Shown piece after piece: positions 47,431 through 59,949 of a stretch of 64,000 bases of DNA; position 1 is the first letter of the stretch, and every line of letters starts with the position of its first letter. The stretch comes from Chamaecrista fasciculata (Eukaryota; Streptophyta; Magnoliopsida; Fabales; Fabaceae): positions 1-64,000 of the forward strand of contig QANZ01016334.1 of the NCBI GenBank assembly GCA_003254925.1. Reading direction: 5' to 3'. The notes below the pieces were generated by a model, which worked only from the letters and a program-made list of their open reading frames with translations, had not been told where the DNA came from and ran no database searches. The translations under genes were made by a program, and so were the position numbers.

Positions 47431-50400
47431 CTATATAACCTGTGACATTTTCTGTGTTCTAGAAACTCCAAAAGTTTGATCCAGTTTTGGGAGATTCTTG
47501 ACTGAAATGTCACCATAAGCATCATTTTGATTCACATCCACGAAACTAGTAGTTTTCAAAACCTGCAAAAATTGGTAAGCAAAGAAACAATATTACTATC
47601 TTTCATCTTCTGAGATTGAGAAAATAGCACAGCATAGAACACATCAAGAACACTCATTTTTTAGGTCTCATAGAGTCATAGTACTAATATTTCTCGGTCT
47701 GATCTAACTTTTCTCTAGAATATGGACCATCATACGATATATACTACTATTAAACCAGCTTGTTTAACATGTACATGAAAAAAATAGATGAGTGAAAATA
47801 ACATTTGAAATAAATAACAAAGTTGATCCATTTCAAGGGCAGGTGATCCAAACAAAAGGCAAAACGTAAAATAACTCGAGAACTATATTTTCTACCATCA
47901 ACGAAATGGCAAATTAAGACTTAAATATGTAAGTGATTTAATAAGATGAATTGGGGTAGTAAAAATTAAGGCTAAAATGCACTTAGGACCTTGAATTTTA
48001 GACCGGGAGCACAAAACACCTGTGTTTTAAAAAATTGATAGATAAATTCTTTAAGCTTTCAATTTCTATCACTTGGTAGTCAGCACTCTTCTGTCAACTT
48101 TTTGTTCAATTATCGTCGTTTTTTTGTCAAAAAAGTGAGGCTTTTATAATTATTAAATTATCAAAGTTGAAAGCTTAAGAACTCTATCTATCAACTTATT
48201 GGAACTCAAGAGTATTTTGTGCCCTCACATAAAACCTAAGGGCTTTGTGTGTCAATTTTTAGAATCCGGGGATGTTTTGTGCACCCCCACCCCCCTCCAC
48301 CCCAAAAAGGAAAAACTTAAGGGTCCTAAATGCATTTTAGCCAAAAACTAATAATAAGTCTCCCTTTGTAGTCACTCATTGTATCTTTTCATTTCTCCCA
48401 AAATAATACTATAATAAAGAGATGTTTGACATGCACTAATGAATATGAAAATTTAACTGATTATTTTATAATATTTTTTTAAAAAATTATTCAGTTTCAA
48501 ATTGTAAATAGATATTAAAAATGTAAAAACTTAAAAATATCAAGTAATTGTTTCAAACTATCTTTGTTGTTATTATTATATTTTTTTCTTTTTAGTTTAA
48601 AGTAACCACTTACAAAATTCAAATAACTACTCATTGACTATAATTTCTTTGCCAATAAAAAGGTCACCAAAGCATCAGCATAAGCCTGAATATGGTTTTA
48701 AAGGACTATTAGAGCATACCAATATCTCATAAAATAGCCTTGCACATTGTTTCCTGGTTTTTGCTCTGAAAACTTGTGAGAAGTTAACAACTGCCTCCTC
48801 CCTTTGTTTTCTCTGACTCAGAAAACTCCTGTGCAAGTGCATTGCAATCTTCCTGCGCATTATCAATGAAGCCACTGAAAGGTGTGAATCTATCAAACAA
48901 TCACTGAACTATCAGAAACATGAAAGATTTCTACTGAGTCAATGATCATCTCACCTAGTTTGTCCAGTCCATGCAGCTGCAGTTAAGAAAGATATCAAGG
49001 AGCAAAAAAAGGCATATTAGATTGAACAAAAAAATTAAACAAGTTCAAATAAAAATGTTGGTTTGCAAGATTTCATACAAGATTTGGAATTCTCTGTTTC
49101 AGATGATTTCGAGTCCTGTCACACAAATATAAAATATATATGGATATGGATATTAGCTCAGAATCCTCCCAAGTTCCAACAATAAAGAGCACAAAACTAA
49201 TTGTTGATGCAGACTACTCAATGATAATGATCTTTTACCTCATTCACCAGATTATATTCTTCATCCTTCCTCAGACATTGCTCTCTCTCTATGGCTTCTT
49301 CTAAATTTATTGTTTCTTCGTTACACTGCAAGTTCATTAAGAGGTGAATTGTAGAAGTAACTGCTTATACATTTACAGGCTAGTAAAAATCACTAATTTT
49401 TACCAGAAGTATCTTAAAAGAATCTTCACATTACATGAAAATTACTATTTACCTCTTTCATCAGATTAAGTTCATCATTTCTCAATAATTGCTCTCTCTC
49501 CCTGCTATCATGTGGGCTTGAAGGGGTTACATCATCTGGGCTCTCAACTGATCGAATTGCTGAGAGCCGAGGAGGGGTTTCTGGAGCAGTTGCCATATGG
49601 TCTGGCATGCCAAAAGCTTGAGATTCTGACTCATCTAACTTACCTGGAGTTTCTGAAGTTCCAAAGGATTCTGAAATCTTCATCTTCTTTCTGGAGAACA
49701 AGGATTCTGACTCATCTAACTTCCCTGGAGTTTCTGAAGTTTCAAAGGATTCTGAAATCTTCATCTTCTTTTTGGAGAACAAGGATTGGAGCTCTAATGA
49801 GTGACCTGCGGAAAATCAAGGTTAGCAATGATAGCATAAGTTATAAATAACAAATGCAGATAATTGCTAACTCACAAGGCAGCAAAGAATCATGGAAGCC
49901 CTCAGGAAGCCTAGAAATACGAGATGCTCGCCATGCCTTGAGAGTGTCAGTAAATTTTCTTCGTTTGGAAACTAAGTCTTTTGTATCATATAAGCTTTGT
50001 TTAATGACCCTGAAGCAGATCCACATGCATAGTGTTCAGTAAGTTTTCATTTAGACAGGTTTCAAGGTATAGTTATGTTCAGGATACTGCTAAGTAGATG
50101 CAGAGGAAAAAAGATAAATAAATTAACAAAGTTAGTAAAAGATTAAAAACAATTAAAAAATGATTGAATGAATAAATAAATATTAAATAATATTTTAAAA
50201 AAACATTATTAAGCCCCTAAACCATTGGCTTTTTATTAAGTATCATGTGGATTTCAACATTACAATAATACACCATCAATTTTGTAAGCTAAAGTCATTT
50301 GATTATTTTATTTTTTTTAAAAAAATTCTAGGTAATAACTCAGACTCCCAAATGCAAACCAGCTCTATCATTTATACAAGCCTTATGCATAAAGAGACAT

Positions 50401-53185
50401 GGAAATAACCATTTTGCAAGATTTATTAGTTATTACACAAATGATAGCCAAACCAAAGTGCCACAATCATAAGAGATCGCAGGAGAAACTGAGAGAAAGG
50501 TAAGTGATAATCTAAATTAACCATCACATACATATTAGGCAACACTGTCAAATCATCAAAAATAAATCTTCTTTTCCTTGAAATGTGAGCACCCTCTCTT
50601 GCAGCCGGTGTAGGAATAAGCATAAACTCTGGCGTGGTGGCACCTGCCATGATATTCTCGAAATAAAAACAGTGGACTAAAAGATTTTATGTAGGATGAT
50701 AACAATATTAACTCTTCAAAAGAAAATATAAAAATGAAAAACAAAGAAATTGCATTTTAAGGGATTTAACAGTAAAATGGTCCTACAAACCTGGCTTCCT
50801 TGCAACTGAAGCATCTTGAAACTTAGATTCAGGAGTTACACCAACATTTATTGACTCGGGTAAAATAACATGAAACTTTCCACCTTCAATTGAAACGTTT
50901 TCTTGGATGTCTAATTTTCCTTTGCTATGATTCTCTTCATTGAACCCTTCAATGTGTTCTTCAAGCATGACCTCGTCAACAAAAGCTTTACCATAGTCTA
51001 TGCATTCTTCTTGATAGGATTGGCCATCCTGAATCTGTACCACATTGATTTGTAAATCCCTTCCCTCATGAATTTCTCGTGTTTCCTGATGCATTTGGCA
51101 TTCAGAACTTGGTGTTTCATTAACACTAGTCTGCTCTTCATGAGGCTGATGAGATTCATTAAACGGTTCAACAGGAACCACAAGTTCCTCCTCATCCTGG
51201 CAAAACATCCTAATGTCATCTTGAGAGGTCCTACATGATCTAATTTTCTCAATACTAGTTCCATTTTGGACCTTATCTTCATGTGATGCACCTTTAGTCA
51301 TTTGCTCTTCATCAATTTGTTTATCTTGACTAAACAAGTTCACAGGCTCTGTGTGTACTCTTTGAACAACAAAATCGGTGACAAGCTTCATCTGTTCCTC
51401 TGGAGATAATGTACACTCTTGAAATTTCTCATTTGCTACCGATAAATTAGATGGATTATTTAGTGCTGTAATCTCAAAGTTGAAGTCCATCAGGTGAGAC
51501 TTATTGACACTGCAAGGCCTATCAAATAATTAAGTTTGTTTGAGATGCAAATGCAAAGATTAAGAAAGAAATTCAGCAGCACATATGGGATGGAATAAAA
51601 GTTTTAAATAAATCAATCAATTGATGGATGAGATACAATCAACATACTCTTCTACCATAGGTTCATGATCAGATCCGGTACTTTGAAAGCAATCAAACTC
51701 ATCGGACTGATACTGCAAATGCAAAATAAAGATATTGAAGATGAACCAATGCTTAGGATCAAGATATAACAAATAAAGTCGTTCACACAGTTTTTGAAAG
51801 TTGAAACCATCAAAACTATTTTTATGTCAAACAAAAATAAATAAATAAATAAAACCTCATCAAGATTCAAGAATATGCGAAGGACTACCATCAAGAAGTG
51901 TTGCCTAATAATTAAGTTGATTAGAGCTTCAAATATCCAGAGTACTTTGAATAATGACCGCACTTATTATTAAAGGCAGCATTCAATTTAACTAGATCAC
52001 AGGATTTACTGATTATTCAGATAGGCCCACATCTTCTAGGTTATTCCCCATTGAAAAGAACAAGGTTACTGCAGAATTTATCCACATCTATTTAAACATT
52101 CAATTGACCTGCAAAGGATATTGTAGAATCTAGAGGAGTCTAGAGTGTGCACAAAATAGAAGTTCACATGAGACCTATAACTTATAAGTAGCTGGCAGTT
52201 AATGCAAAACTTTTCTCACTCTTCCATTCTCAGTTTTTACTCTTAACTAGTTCAATTTTATTATTTCCAACTAAAAATGCTGATGATAATAAAGAAAAAT
52301 TATATTTATGCAGGTTTAGTGTTCACTACCATCCAGTGTCCACACAAAGAAGTTTCTTCATTTAAATTAGAAACGAAGATTGAAATAAATAAATGCCTAT
52401 ACTACATACACAGACAAGATTTGCAACAATAAACATAAAAGTAGGTCCTTACAAGATCTAATAGACACCATTTCCAATAAAAACGAAATTTTGACATTTA
52501 TAGGCAGCAACTTTATTTGATTTGGATATTGCAAACACAATGGAGTGGTAGTTACTAAACTTTATAAAGGAAGCGATCTAAAATATTCTGGCTTTACTTA
52601 AAAGAAGCATTTCAGGAATAAAAGGTTCATAATGTTCGACAAACTTTAAGCACTACTACATGAAACATACCTTGACTAGAGAAAACTGATCAGTTTGCTC
52701 GTTTTTCCACTTAACATCTGTTTCATACCACAACATATTACATAAATCAAAGTAAAATTTAGCTTGTCAAGACGAAAATTGTGAAACAATTCAAACTACC
52801 TTTAAGTGTGATTTCTTCCTGAGGAGCAATGTTCCCTCTGAAATTAAGTAAAGATAAATGGTAAAAACTTCAACAAACATAAGGCTCTTTGGAAAAACCA
52901 ATTAACTTCTAAAACTAATAATAGCTTACCCACCAACATCTTCAAGTACATCCAGATCAAAAGCATCAAGTTCAAATCTAGCAGGTAGAGTAATAGATGT
53001 ACACAAAGTTTCCATACGCACATTCTTTGTTGTATCGATTTTAAATTTCTTGATTTTAACCAGCACCTCGTTGCAATCATGAAACAGATATTCAACCTTT
53101 TTTGAATATATTCGAACAACACCAAGGAGAAGATAGGCCAGAACTCTATATGTTTGATCATTAATTTCATCTTGCAAAATCTTAT
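47431..53185 (-). CDS. SCC1: RAD21/SCC1-type cohesin subunit (first coding exon missing)
   Basis: This is the alpha-kleisin of the cohesin ring that holds sister chromatids together in the nucleus; separase cleaves it. Exons in order: 53185-52930, 52837-52800, 52717-52671, 51712-51648, 51509-50791, 50643-50532, 50009-49876, 49805-49453, 49325-49239, 49115-49079, 48976-48955, 48852-48720, 47562-47431. Every junction is GT-AG and phases close, giving about 710 residues. The N-terminal kleisin domain shows TYRVLAYLLLGVVRIYSKKV and LPARFELDAFDLDVLED. The middle has PEFMLIPTPAAREG, FDDLTVLPN and WRASRISRLPEGFHDSLLPC. The C-terminal winged-helix part has NFSQVFRAKTRKQCARLFYE then ILVLKTTSFVDVNQNDAYGD. 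The expected opening exon (MFYS...KGPLGxxW type) is not found up to the N-gap at 54665, so the gene is incomplete here. It most resembles the plant SCC1 protein 2 (SYN2/RAD21.1) group; that subgroup call is tentative. Exon 49805-49453 has an 81-bp internal duplication. Confidence 0.9.
47970..48342. mobile_element. Mutator-style miniature element in the last SCC1 intron
   Basis: Inverted ends GGCTAAAATGCACTTAGGAC and GTCCTAAATGCATTTTAGCC are flanked by AAAAATTAA and AAAAACTAA, an 8-of-9 target duplication. Inner words GAATTTTAGA, AAAGCTTTCAA-like and their inverses recur. It has no coding capacity. Confidence 0.75.
49624..49785 (-). repeat. Two 81-bp in-frame direct repeats in the SCC1 coding sequence
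   Basis: The unit SLFSKKKMKISESFETSETP then GKLDESE is followed directly by SLFSRKKMKISESFGTSETP then GKLDESE, differing at two residues. The repeat lies in the poorly conserved linker before the C-terminal winged helix. Confidence 0.9.
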
Positions 53186-54664
53186 CTGCAAAAGGCAGTA
53201 AATTAAAATGAAACCATAAGAAATAATTACAGAAGTCCAAATATAGGTCATGTTAGGAAAATAATGAAAGTTCAAACAAGAAATATAAAAGAGGATATTC
53301 CTTGTTAGTAAGTTTGAACACTGATTGGAAACAGCAATGAAACCCAAGACTCTCAAACTTTAGGTTGAAAATTTTACCGAAAGCATCTCATTGGCACACA
53401 ATATAAATTTGAAAAACCATAACACTTCAATACCAATTTGAAAAACCATATAAATTTGAAGTCGTAGAGCAGAACGAAAATTTGAGTTGTTACTCTTTTC
53501 TAACCCCTTAATCATAAAGCTTTGTGCAATAAAAAAAATAGCCTTATGTAGTCCAGACTCCATACTGACATCATGTAACTGTCACTAGCATTACGATCAC
53601 CAGTACCACTACCGGTTCCCACAACCATTACAGCCTATCAATGCCTCTACCATGAACACTCTTGATGCTACCAGAAGTCTAAACTATGAACTTAACCTTT
53701 AGAGGCTACTTAACAAAGCTAACACTTGCCAAGGATCAGAAAGCAACTATGTTCCATGAAGTTCTCTATCTTTAAGAATATAACTGCTATCCCAAATTAC
53801 AAAAATAGCCGGTCCCAAGCCCAGAGAAAAGAGGAGGTTTGTATTAGGTAGTTCACAACCAACATAAAACTTGTCGAATCATTTATGAATATGGTATACT
53901 TAATTTGTGTCCAAAACTGTAGAACATTGGCACTGTCCAGGTAGATTATTCCAGTCTAATTGGTATTTTTCTGATGCATAATCAACTTTTCTTGAATAAC
54001 CCCTTTCTTTCAACTGATTTCCGCATATCTATTTTCATAGAGCTCACATAATAAAATTGAATTCAGTTGCAATACCTTCATTGTATAAAAGGACTCAACC
54101 ATTATCATTGTAACTGTCCAGTTTGGCCTATAGCAATATAACACAATCCCAATAATATAATAGACATATTATTGATCCCTTAAAGTTCGGACACTGCTTT
54201 CATCATCTTCTATTATAATAACTAGCCACCCACCAAATACCCTTAGCAAGTTCCAAGTTCCATTCTATCTCCACAACCTAATAATAAGTAGTAAATGAGT
54301 CTCATCATTAATGCTCCATTAAACCTATTGACCCATTGAGCTATGTTGAGATGAAATTGTCATATACTCACATATATCGGCAACTCTAGATAAGAAAAAT
54401 TAAAGGAAACTGTCAAAGAACCCTGTCAAAGCCGGTTGTTTATTTCCTATAGAAGACCAACCAAAAGAAGCCGAACCCATAATAACTTCAAACATCCCAA
54501 AACATAAACAAACAAGAAAAGAAAAGCCAGAACACAGTCTCTCAAACAGTAACAAACAATGGCACACGAACACTAAATAAAAGAGAAACAGAACTTGTTT
54601 ATTCCTCAAGGAAGCATGAGAAAACCCAAAAACAGTGAATTAGAAATGACCCCTAATTAAAAAG
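53186..54664 (-). other. 5' intron or upstream region of the SCC1 gene, no exon recognised
   Basis: The missing first SCC1 exon was sought here on the minus strand and not seen. The open frames at 53360-53563 and 54400-54609 have no kleisin motif. The stretch is therefore probably the first intron, bounded upstream by the N-gap. Confidence 0.4.
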
Positions 54665-54756
54665 NNNNNNNNNNNNNNNNNNNNNNNNNNNNNNNNNNNN
54701 NNNNNNNNNNNNNNNNNNNNNNNNNNNNNNNNNNNNNNNNNNNNNNNNNNNNNNNN
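54665..54756. other. Assembly gap of 92 N
   Basis: A run of unresolved bases. The true size may differ from 92. It lies where the first coding exon and promoter of the SCC1 gene would be expected. Confidence 0.99.
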
Positions 54757-55150
54757 CTCACAAATTTTTTGTTATCAAAGTTAATCCTTCTATCCTATTT
54801 TTAAAGCAGGTAGTGATACAATGTTGATCATGTGTCAAGTTAAGTGCCACATACAATACTCTTTTTATTGCCATATAAGTATGTTTTCTCCGAATTCATA
54901 GAAAAACATAGATGTTGTGAAATAAAATAGAAGAAAATATACTTATGTGGCAACAAAAATGATTATTGTATGTGAAACTTGACACATCATCATTTAACAA
55001 TATTATATCACTAATTCTGTTAAAAATTTAATGGAGGGACTAATTTTGATAATGGAAATATTTGTGAGGGATCAAATTGAAAAAAAAATTATAGAGGACC
55101 AAAATGAGAAAAAATTAATATATGAGAGACCAAACTAGTATTTTAACCTA
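54757..55150. mobile_element. TIR-type repeat abutting the gap
   Basis: CTCACAAATTTTTTGTTATC at the left pairs in inverted sense with GATAATGGAAATATTTGTGA at about 55040-55068. Inner words TATACTTATGTGGCA and the inverse TGCCATATAAGTATG also pair. It is a foldback element whose left end is cut by the gap. Copies of such an element around a gap would explain failed assembly. Confidence 0.5.
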
Positions 55151-55189
55151 TAGACATTAGACACACCAACATACAGTTGGAAACATAGT

Positions 55190-55860
55190 GCAAAAAACTG
55201 GACCGCAATTGACCCGGCGAAAGGCTCGGGTCAATGGTTCAACCGGTTTACTTAAAAAATATATTTTCAAATATACATATTCATCAAATACACATTAATA
55301 TCTTACAATAATTTAAATATAAAGTAAAATTTAAACATAACCATAGGTCCATCACATATAATAAATGGTAAATATTTAAGTCACACTACATAAAACTTAA
55401 ATTTAAAACATAACCACATCAAACAAGTCTTGAAACTAAAAAATAATTGTATTAAACAAGCTACAAATTAAAAAACATATAATATAATAGCTAATTTAAT
55501 TTAATTTAATGGTTCCCACTTCCCAAAATAATTACAATAAATTATTTAGAATGCATTATGTTAACAAATACATGTGTTGGTGCAATGGTATTTCCCTTCC
55601 CATTTATGCATTGGGTATTGGGTTTGAATCCTGACTGCAACAATTTTGTCAAAATTCCAGTACATGTCCGGTTCAGTGAAGGCGGTTCACTTCCAGGTCA
55701 CCCGAGTTAGCAAAAAATCGGCGGTTCAAACCGGTTTGAAGGCGGGTCGATTGCAAAACGGTCTAAAAAGGTGAACTAGATCGACTTACTGGCCGGTTCG
55801 GCGGTTTCCGGTTTGAACCGGCCAGTCCGGTCCTGTTCTTTCAACTATAGTTTCCATACT
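55190..55860. mobile_element. TIR element rich in AACCGG/CCGGTT words, with a possible SINE head inside
   Basis: CTGGACCGCAATTGACCCGG on the left and the right block GGCCAGTCCGGTCC, with AACCGGTTT on both sides, give the style of a common plant hAT-like miniature element. Inside, at 55575-55645, TGGTGCAATGG and GGGTTTGAATCCTGA look like pol III A and B boxes, so a small tRNA-derived sequence may be nested. Confidence 0.45.
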
Positions 55861-56284
55861 TTTTTTTTGGTAGGTCAACGGGCTCAAACAGACCAAAGGA
55901 GTTTGCATACTTTTATGTATAAAGTTTATCTTAATAAAATAATATTTTTATCGTGTACAACAAATATTTGAAAAAATCAAATAAGATAATAACATAAATA
56001 TTTGTGTTTGCACCAATGATATTTAAACCTTATTATCAAGAGTCAAGACCATTTAATCAGATTTTAAGATTAATCACAATTAAAAATAAATAAATAAATA
56101 AATAAGACAAAATACAAGTATATTTTTGTTTGCACCATCGAATATTTTAACTTTATTACCAGGGACTGTTTAATCAGGTTTAAAGTTTAGTCACATTGAG
56201 TTCATTATTTTTTTTTATAAAGTGTGTTATGTGAGAATGAAATTTGAAATTCCTTTCATATATTTAACTTATGGTGACAAATGA

Positions 56285-56700
56285 GTCAACTCAAATGGCA
56301 GGTCAAATTGTACTTTTCGTCTCATAACTTATACTCAGTGTCAATTTGGTTTCATAATTTTTTTTATTGCACTCTTGATCTCATATCTTTTGGTCAAACT
56401 GCATAATTGATTTCATATCTTTACAAAAAGTTTCACCGCTCGTCTCGACTGACCTAAAGATATGGGGTCAATTTTACACATCCAAAGATATGAGACCGAT
56501 TATGTAGCTTAACTAAAAAGTATGAGACCGATTTTGTGACTTGACCCAAATATATAGAACCAAAAGTGTTATATGAAACCAAATCTGTAACACGAACAAA
56601 AGATATGGGAGTATGGGACCAAGAGTAAAAACAAAAAAAAAGTTATAAGACCAAATTGAGACTTTAGCAAAAGTTATGGGACCAAAAGTGCACTTTGACC
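56285..56700. mobile_element. Foldback element, family C copy 1
   Basis: GGTCAAATTGTACTTTTCGT on the left is inverted relative to ACCAAAAGTGCACTTTGACC on the right. The arms are chains of TATGAGACCAAA-like units and their inverses. Sister copy at about 58430-58862. Confidence 0.6.
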
Positions 56701-57491
56701 TAAATAATATAAGTATATTTTTAAAACCAGAATAATACTTAAAACAATTTAGTTAAATTTAAAAGAGATTAATATAACTTACTCTATATAACAATGGCTA
56801 TTAATTCAATTGAAACCAACAAATAAGTTCAAATAAAGGTTAAAAGTGAGACTAAAGTCAACCATTATAGAAATTTATAGAATCAATTTTAACATTTTGA
56901 ACAATAAATGATTAAAATAAATTTTGAGACAAAAATATATAATGAGCTTGAACATTCAATCTTTATTATTTTTTTTTTCACATACCGCTTAACTAATACT
57001 CGTATACTACAGTAATTACTAAATGTATTTATTAGAAAAAATCTTTACAATAATAATACTTTGGAAAAAGAGAATATCCCTTCTTTGTTTGCTACATTTC
57101 ATGTCTTATTAGGGGCCACGTGTCATATCTTGTGAATACCGTAATAATAAATAATTTTAATATTCTGAATTTGTCCTCCCAAGTTAGTGGAATCCTCTAT
57201 TTCCATCCAAAGATGTCCAACATATAACAAAGGTTTAGCTTAAACCTGATGATTTGTCATGTTTGACATCTTATTTGGCCCGTAAAATCACATATATATC
57301 ATGACACAACATTATTCATGGATTCTTCAAAAAGAGTGACGCCGAACCATTCTTAAAAAAGATTATACTAATAAATCAAGTAAGTTTTTGTAATTCCTCA
57401 TCACATTGTGCTTATGGGGTGGTGAGATTGAAATGGGTTTGTGAATAAGAACGGGAATTGAAAGTGGGTCTGGGGTAATTGATAGTTCTGG
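56701..57491. other. AT-rich intergenic DNA
   Basis: No gene, RNA or clear repeat is visible. Confidence 0.35.
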
Positions 57492-57642
57492 GGCCAGTGG
57501 GGCCACGGCCCCTCAAATTAACAATAACTTCATTTAAGTCTTTGTAATTGTTAAAAAAATTTATAAAAGCTATATGAGTGGCCCCCCATTTTTATAAAAA
57601 ATTTATAATGGCCCCCCAACTAAAATTTCTGCCTCCGCCCCT
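57492..57642. mobile_element. Small hAT-like element (151 bp) with 8-bp duplication
   Basis: The sequence between flanks AGTTCTGG (57484-57491) and GGTTCTGG (57643-57650) starts GGCCAGTGGGGCCACGGCCC and ends CTGCCTCCGCCCCT. A 7-of-8 duplication and GGCCCC/GCCCCC words on both sides support a hAT-type miniature insertion. The 76-residue frame at 57578-57808 crosses its edge and is not a real gene. Confidence 0.45.
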
Positions 57643-57650
57643 GGTTCTGG

Positions 57651-58429
57651 ATATGAAGAAGGTGGGTTCGAAGAAGACATGGAAGATGGAGTGGGTTTTG
57701 GATTGCGTCGAAAAGGGGTTTTCTCCAGGTTTGATGTTGGAATTTGATTGCAAAGAAACAAATGATAAACATATTGGTTGTAGACTTTTCATACAGCTTG
57801 GTGATTGAATAAAATATCAGTGTTCATTTCTCTCTTTTTCCTTCCTGTCACTCGTCTCTCTTTATCTCACTTTTCAATTTATATTGAAATAAAGATATGT
57901 TGTATTGACTAAGCATTCAAGCAAGCTTGCAGCTTTATTCCCCGTTGTTTCTTCCCACTTACAAGTGCCTCGCACTGATGCTCCACAGAGACAGAGCAGG
58001 ACGAATGAAGGGGTTAGAGGAGCACGTTGCTAACCCTAGAAGAGGAACTAAATGGTTATGTTTTGAAATATGAAGCCAACTCAGATTTCAGATTTAAAAT
58101 AGAGGGACCAAATAGTTAATTACGTGGCATTTAACGGTGCCATGTAAGCATTTAACGGCCAAATCATCACTGTTAGTAACGGATATATGTTAAAGGGACT
58201 AACGAGTTGACATTTGTGAAAAAGAGAGACCAAATAGTCTATTTTGAAAATGAAGAGACCATATAGTTAAACGTGTGAAAATAGAGGGACCAAATAGTAT
58301 GTTTCGTCTAAAATTTTAGTTATATGTTATCCCCTAGAAGTAATTTTGACCAAAAGCATTTATTTTTATATGACGAAAAAATATTTTTTGTTTTGGTTTA
58401 AAATATTAATTTATAACTGAACTATGTAT
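57651..58429. other. Intergenic DNA with part of a foldback element
   Basis: From about 58090 to 58310, AGAGGGACCAAATAGTTAA-like units recur in direct and near-inverted form (AGAGGGACCAAATAGTATG), probably an eroded GGGACCAAA element. No gene is recognised. Confidence 0.35.
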
Positions 58430-58862
58430 TTTTTGATCAAAATATAAATTTGGTCTCATTTTTTGTTAAGTTCCCAATTTGGTCTTGTATCTTTTTTTTG
58501 TTGTACTTTTGGTCTCATATTTTTGAAAAAAAATCTCAATTTGGTCCCATATCATTTTTTATCTCATTTCTTTTGGTCAAATTGTAGAATTGGTCTTATA
58601 ATTTTGCAAAAGAATCAATTATGCCATTGACCCAAAGATATAAAACCAAAAAAAAAATGAGAGCAGTTCTATACCTATCCAAAAATATAGGACCAATTAT
58701 GCCATTGACACAAAGATATAAGACCAAATATATAATAGAAAAAAGCTATGAGACCAAATTGGGAACTAACCCAAAGAAATGAGACCAAAAGTGTAACAAA
58801 AAAATATACGAGACCAAATTGAAAACTGAATTAAAGATATGAGACCAAATTTGCACGTGAAC
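58430..58862. mobile_element. Foldback element, family C copy 2
   Basis: Left arm AATTTGGTCTCATTTTTTGT with TTGGTCTTGTATC and TTGGTCTCATATT units pairs with the right arm GAGACCAAATTTGCACGTGA. It has the same chained-unit design as 56285-56700. Confidence 0.6.
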
Positions 58863-59045
58863 ATTTTTTTTCACGTTAGGTTGTTGTAAAATTATTTTAT
58901 ATTGAGTTTAGTTAATTGATTTTGTTTTATGATACTTGTAGATTATATCTAATTAATTAGTTTTTAGTATCACCTTGTTATTAGGCATTGTGTTGAACTA
59001 CGGTGTAACGGGATAATATAATAGGGCTATATGACCACTCATAAT

Positions 59046-59543
59046 TAGGGGTGAGCAAAGTGGACCGCCAACTCACGAGATCGCGTAAACCGATCCAACC
59101 CGCAGCCGCAGGCTGGGTTGGTTCGGGCTCGCGGGTTGGTTTGGTCCAAAAAAAATTGATTTGGTCTTAACTTCTATGCAATCACAATAGGCATAATGAG
59201 TTAATAATAATTGTCAGCTTCCTATAAATGTAGGGTGGAGTGAGACTATTCAATTTATTTGGTCTTAACTTCTATGCAATCACAATAGGCATAAATAAGG
59301 AAATAAATAAGCGTGACAAGGATCAAACTCTTGGTCACTTGGTCGTAACTAAAAGCCAAAAAAATATATAGAATGGTGGATGAGTTTATGAGAATTTTAA
59401 CGGCAGACAACATGTACAGTGAGGATTATCTAGTTCACCTTCAATTCGTTGTAAAGTAAACCCATGATTCGGTCCTTACAATATGGTAGGATTTTAAATT
59501 TAGTCCCTCAAAAATAAAATTATAAGTGTTGTAGGGTATAGCT
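59046..59543. other. Truncated CCAACCC-type element and AT-rich DNA
   Basis: AGGGGTGAGCAAAGTGG and AACCCGCAGCCGCAGGCTGG resemble one end of the 28546-29320 element. The opposite end is missing. A stretch TTATTTGGTCTTAACTTCTA with ATGCAATCACAATAGGCATA is repeated at about 59160 and 59258, about 100 bp apart. Confidence 0.4.
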
Positions 59544-59948
59544 TGATAGGAATTGTGCCCTAGGGCCAATCCTTTTGATGTATGTTATGAACATATGGAT
59601 TAATTTATAGAGATAAATTAATGGTTTTCACAATATTAGCATGTTTACTGTGATTACGTCCATGATTAATTATACGATAATTAATCTAAATTTGTCCCTG
59701 ATCAATTGTTTTCGTGGGAGCGAAAATGAACTAAGATCAGCATGACCTCAGTGCATAGGGATGCACGCACTAGATGCTGGAATGGGAGTCATGGTGCAAC
59801 TGCGTAAGGGGTTACAAGTTGCTGGACTGACCTGGAGAGTCCTGCATGGGTTTAGTCATCAGCTTGCCTCTCTTGTACACCTGTCACGACGCCTTAGACC
59901 TGAGGTCATCATTATTCCGGCGTTGCAGTTGTCAGACTTTGGCTTAGT
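59544..59948 (+). mobile_element. 5' part of an LTR related to the solo LTR at 23720-25945, cut at an N
   Basis: Starting TGATAGGAATTGTGCCCTAG, this matches in order the minus-strand beginning of the 23720-25945 LTR. Shared words include GTTACAAGTTGCTGGAC, GAGAGTCCTGCATGGGTTTA and ATTATTCCGGCGTTG. The match stops abruptly at the single N (59949), after which an unrelated repeat begins. Confidence 0.8.
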
Positions 59949-59949
59949 N

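Noticed and set aside
48856..48903. Alternative acceptors for SCC1 exon 12 (after GATAG or TTTCAG)
   Set aside because: Both put the exon in a frame that hits a stop. The GCGCAG acceptor gives the family sequence KIAMHLHRSF in the correct phase.
55575..55645. Possible tRNA gene
   Set aside because: A- and B-box-like words exist, but no complete cloverleaf with acceptor stem can be drawn; it is at most SINE-derived.
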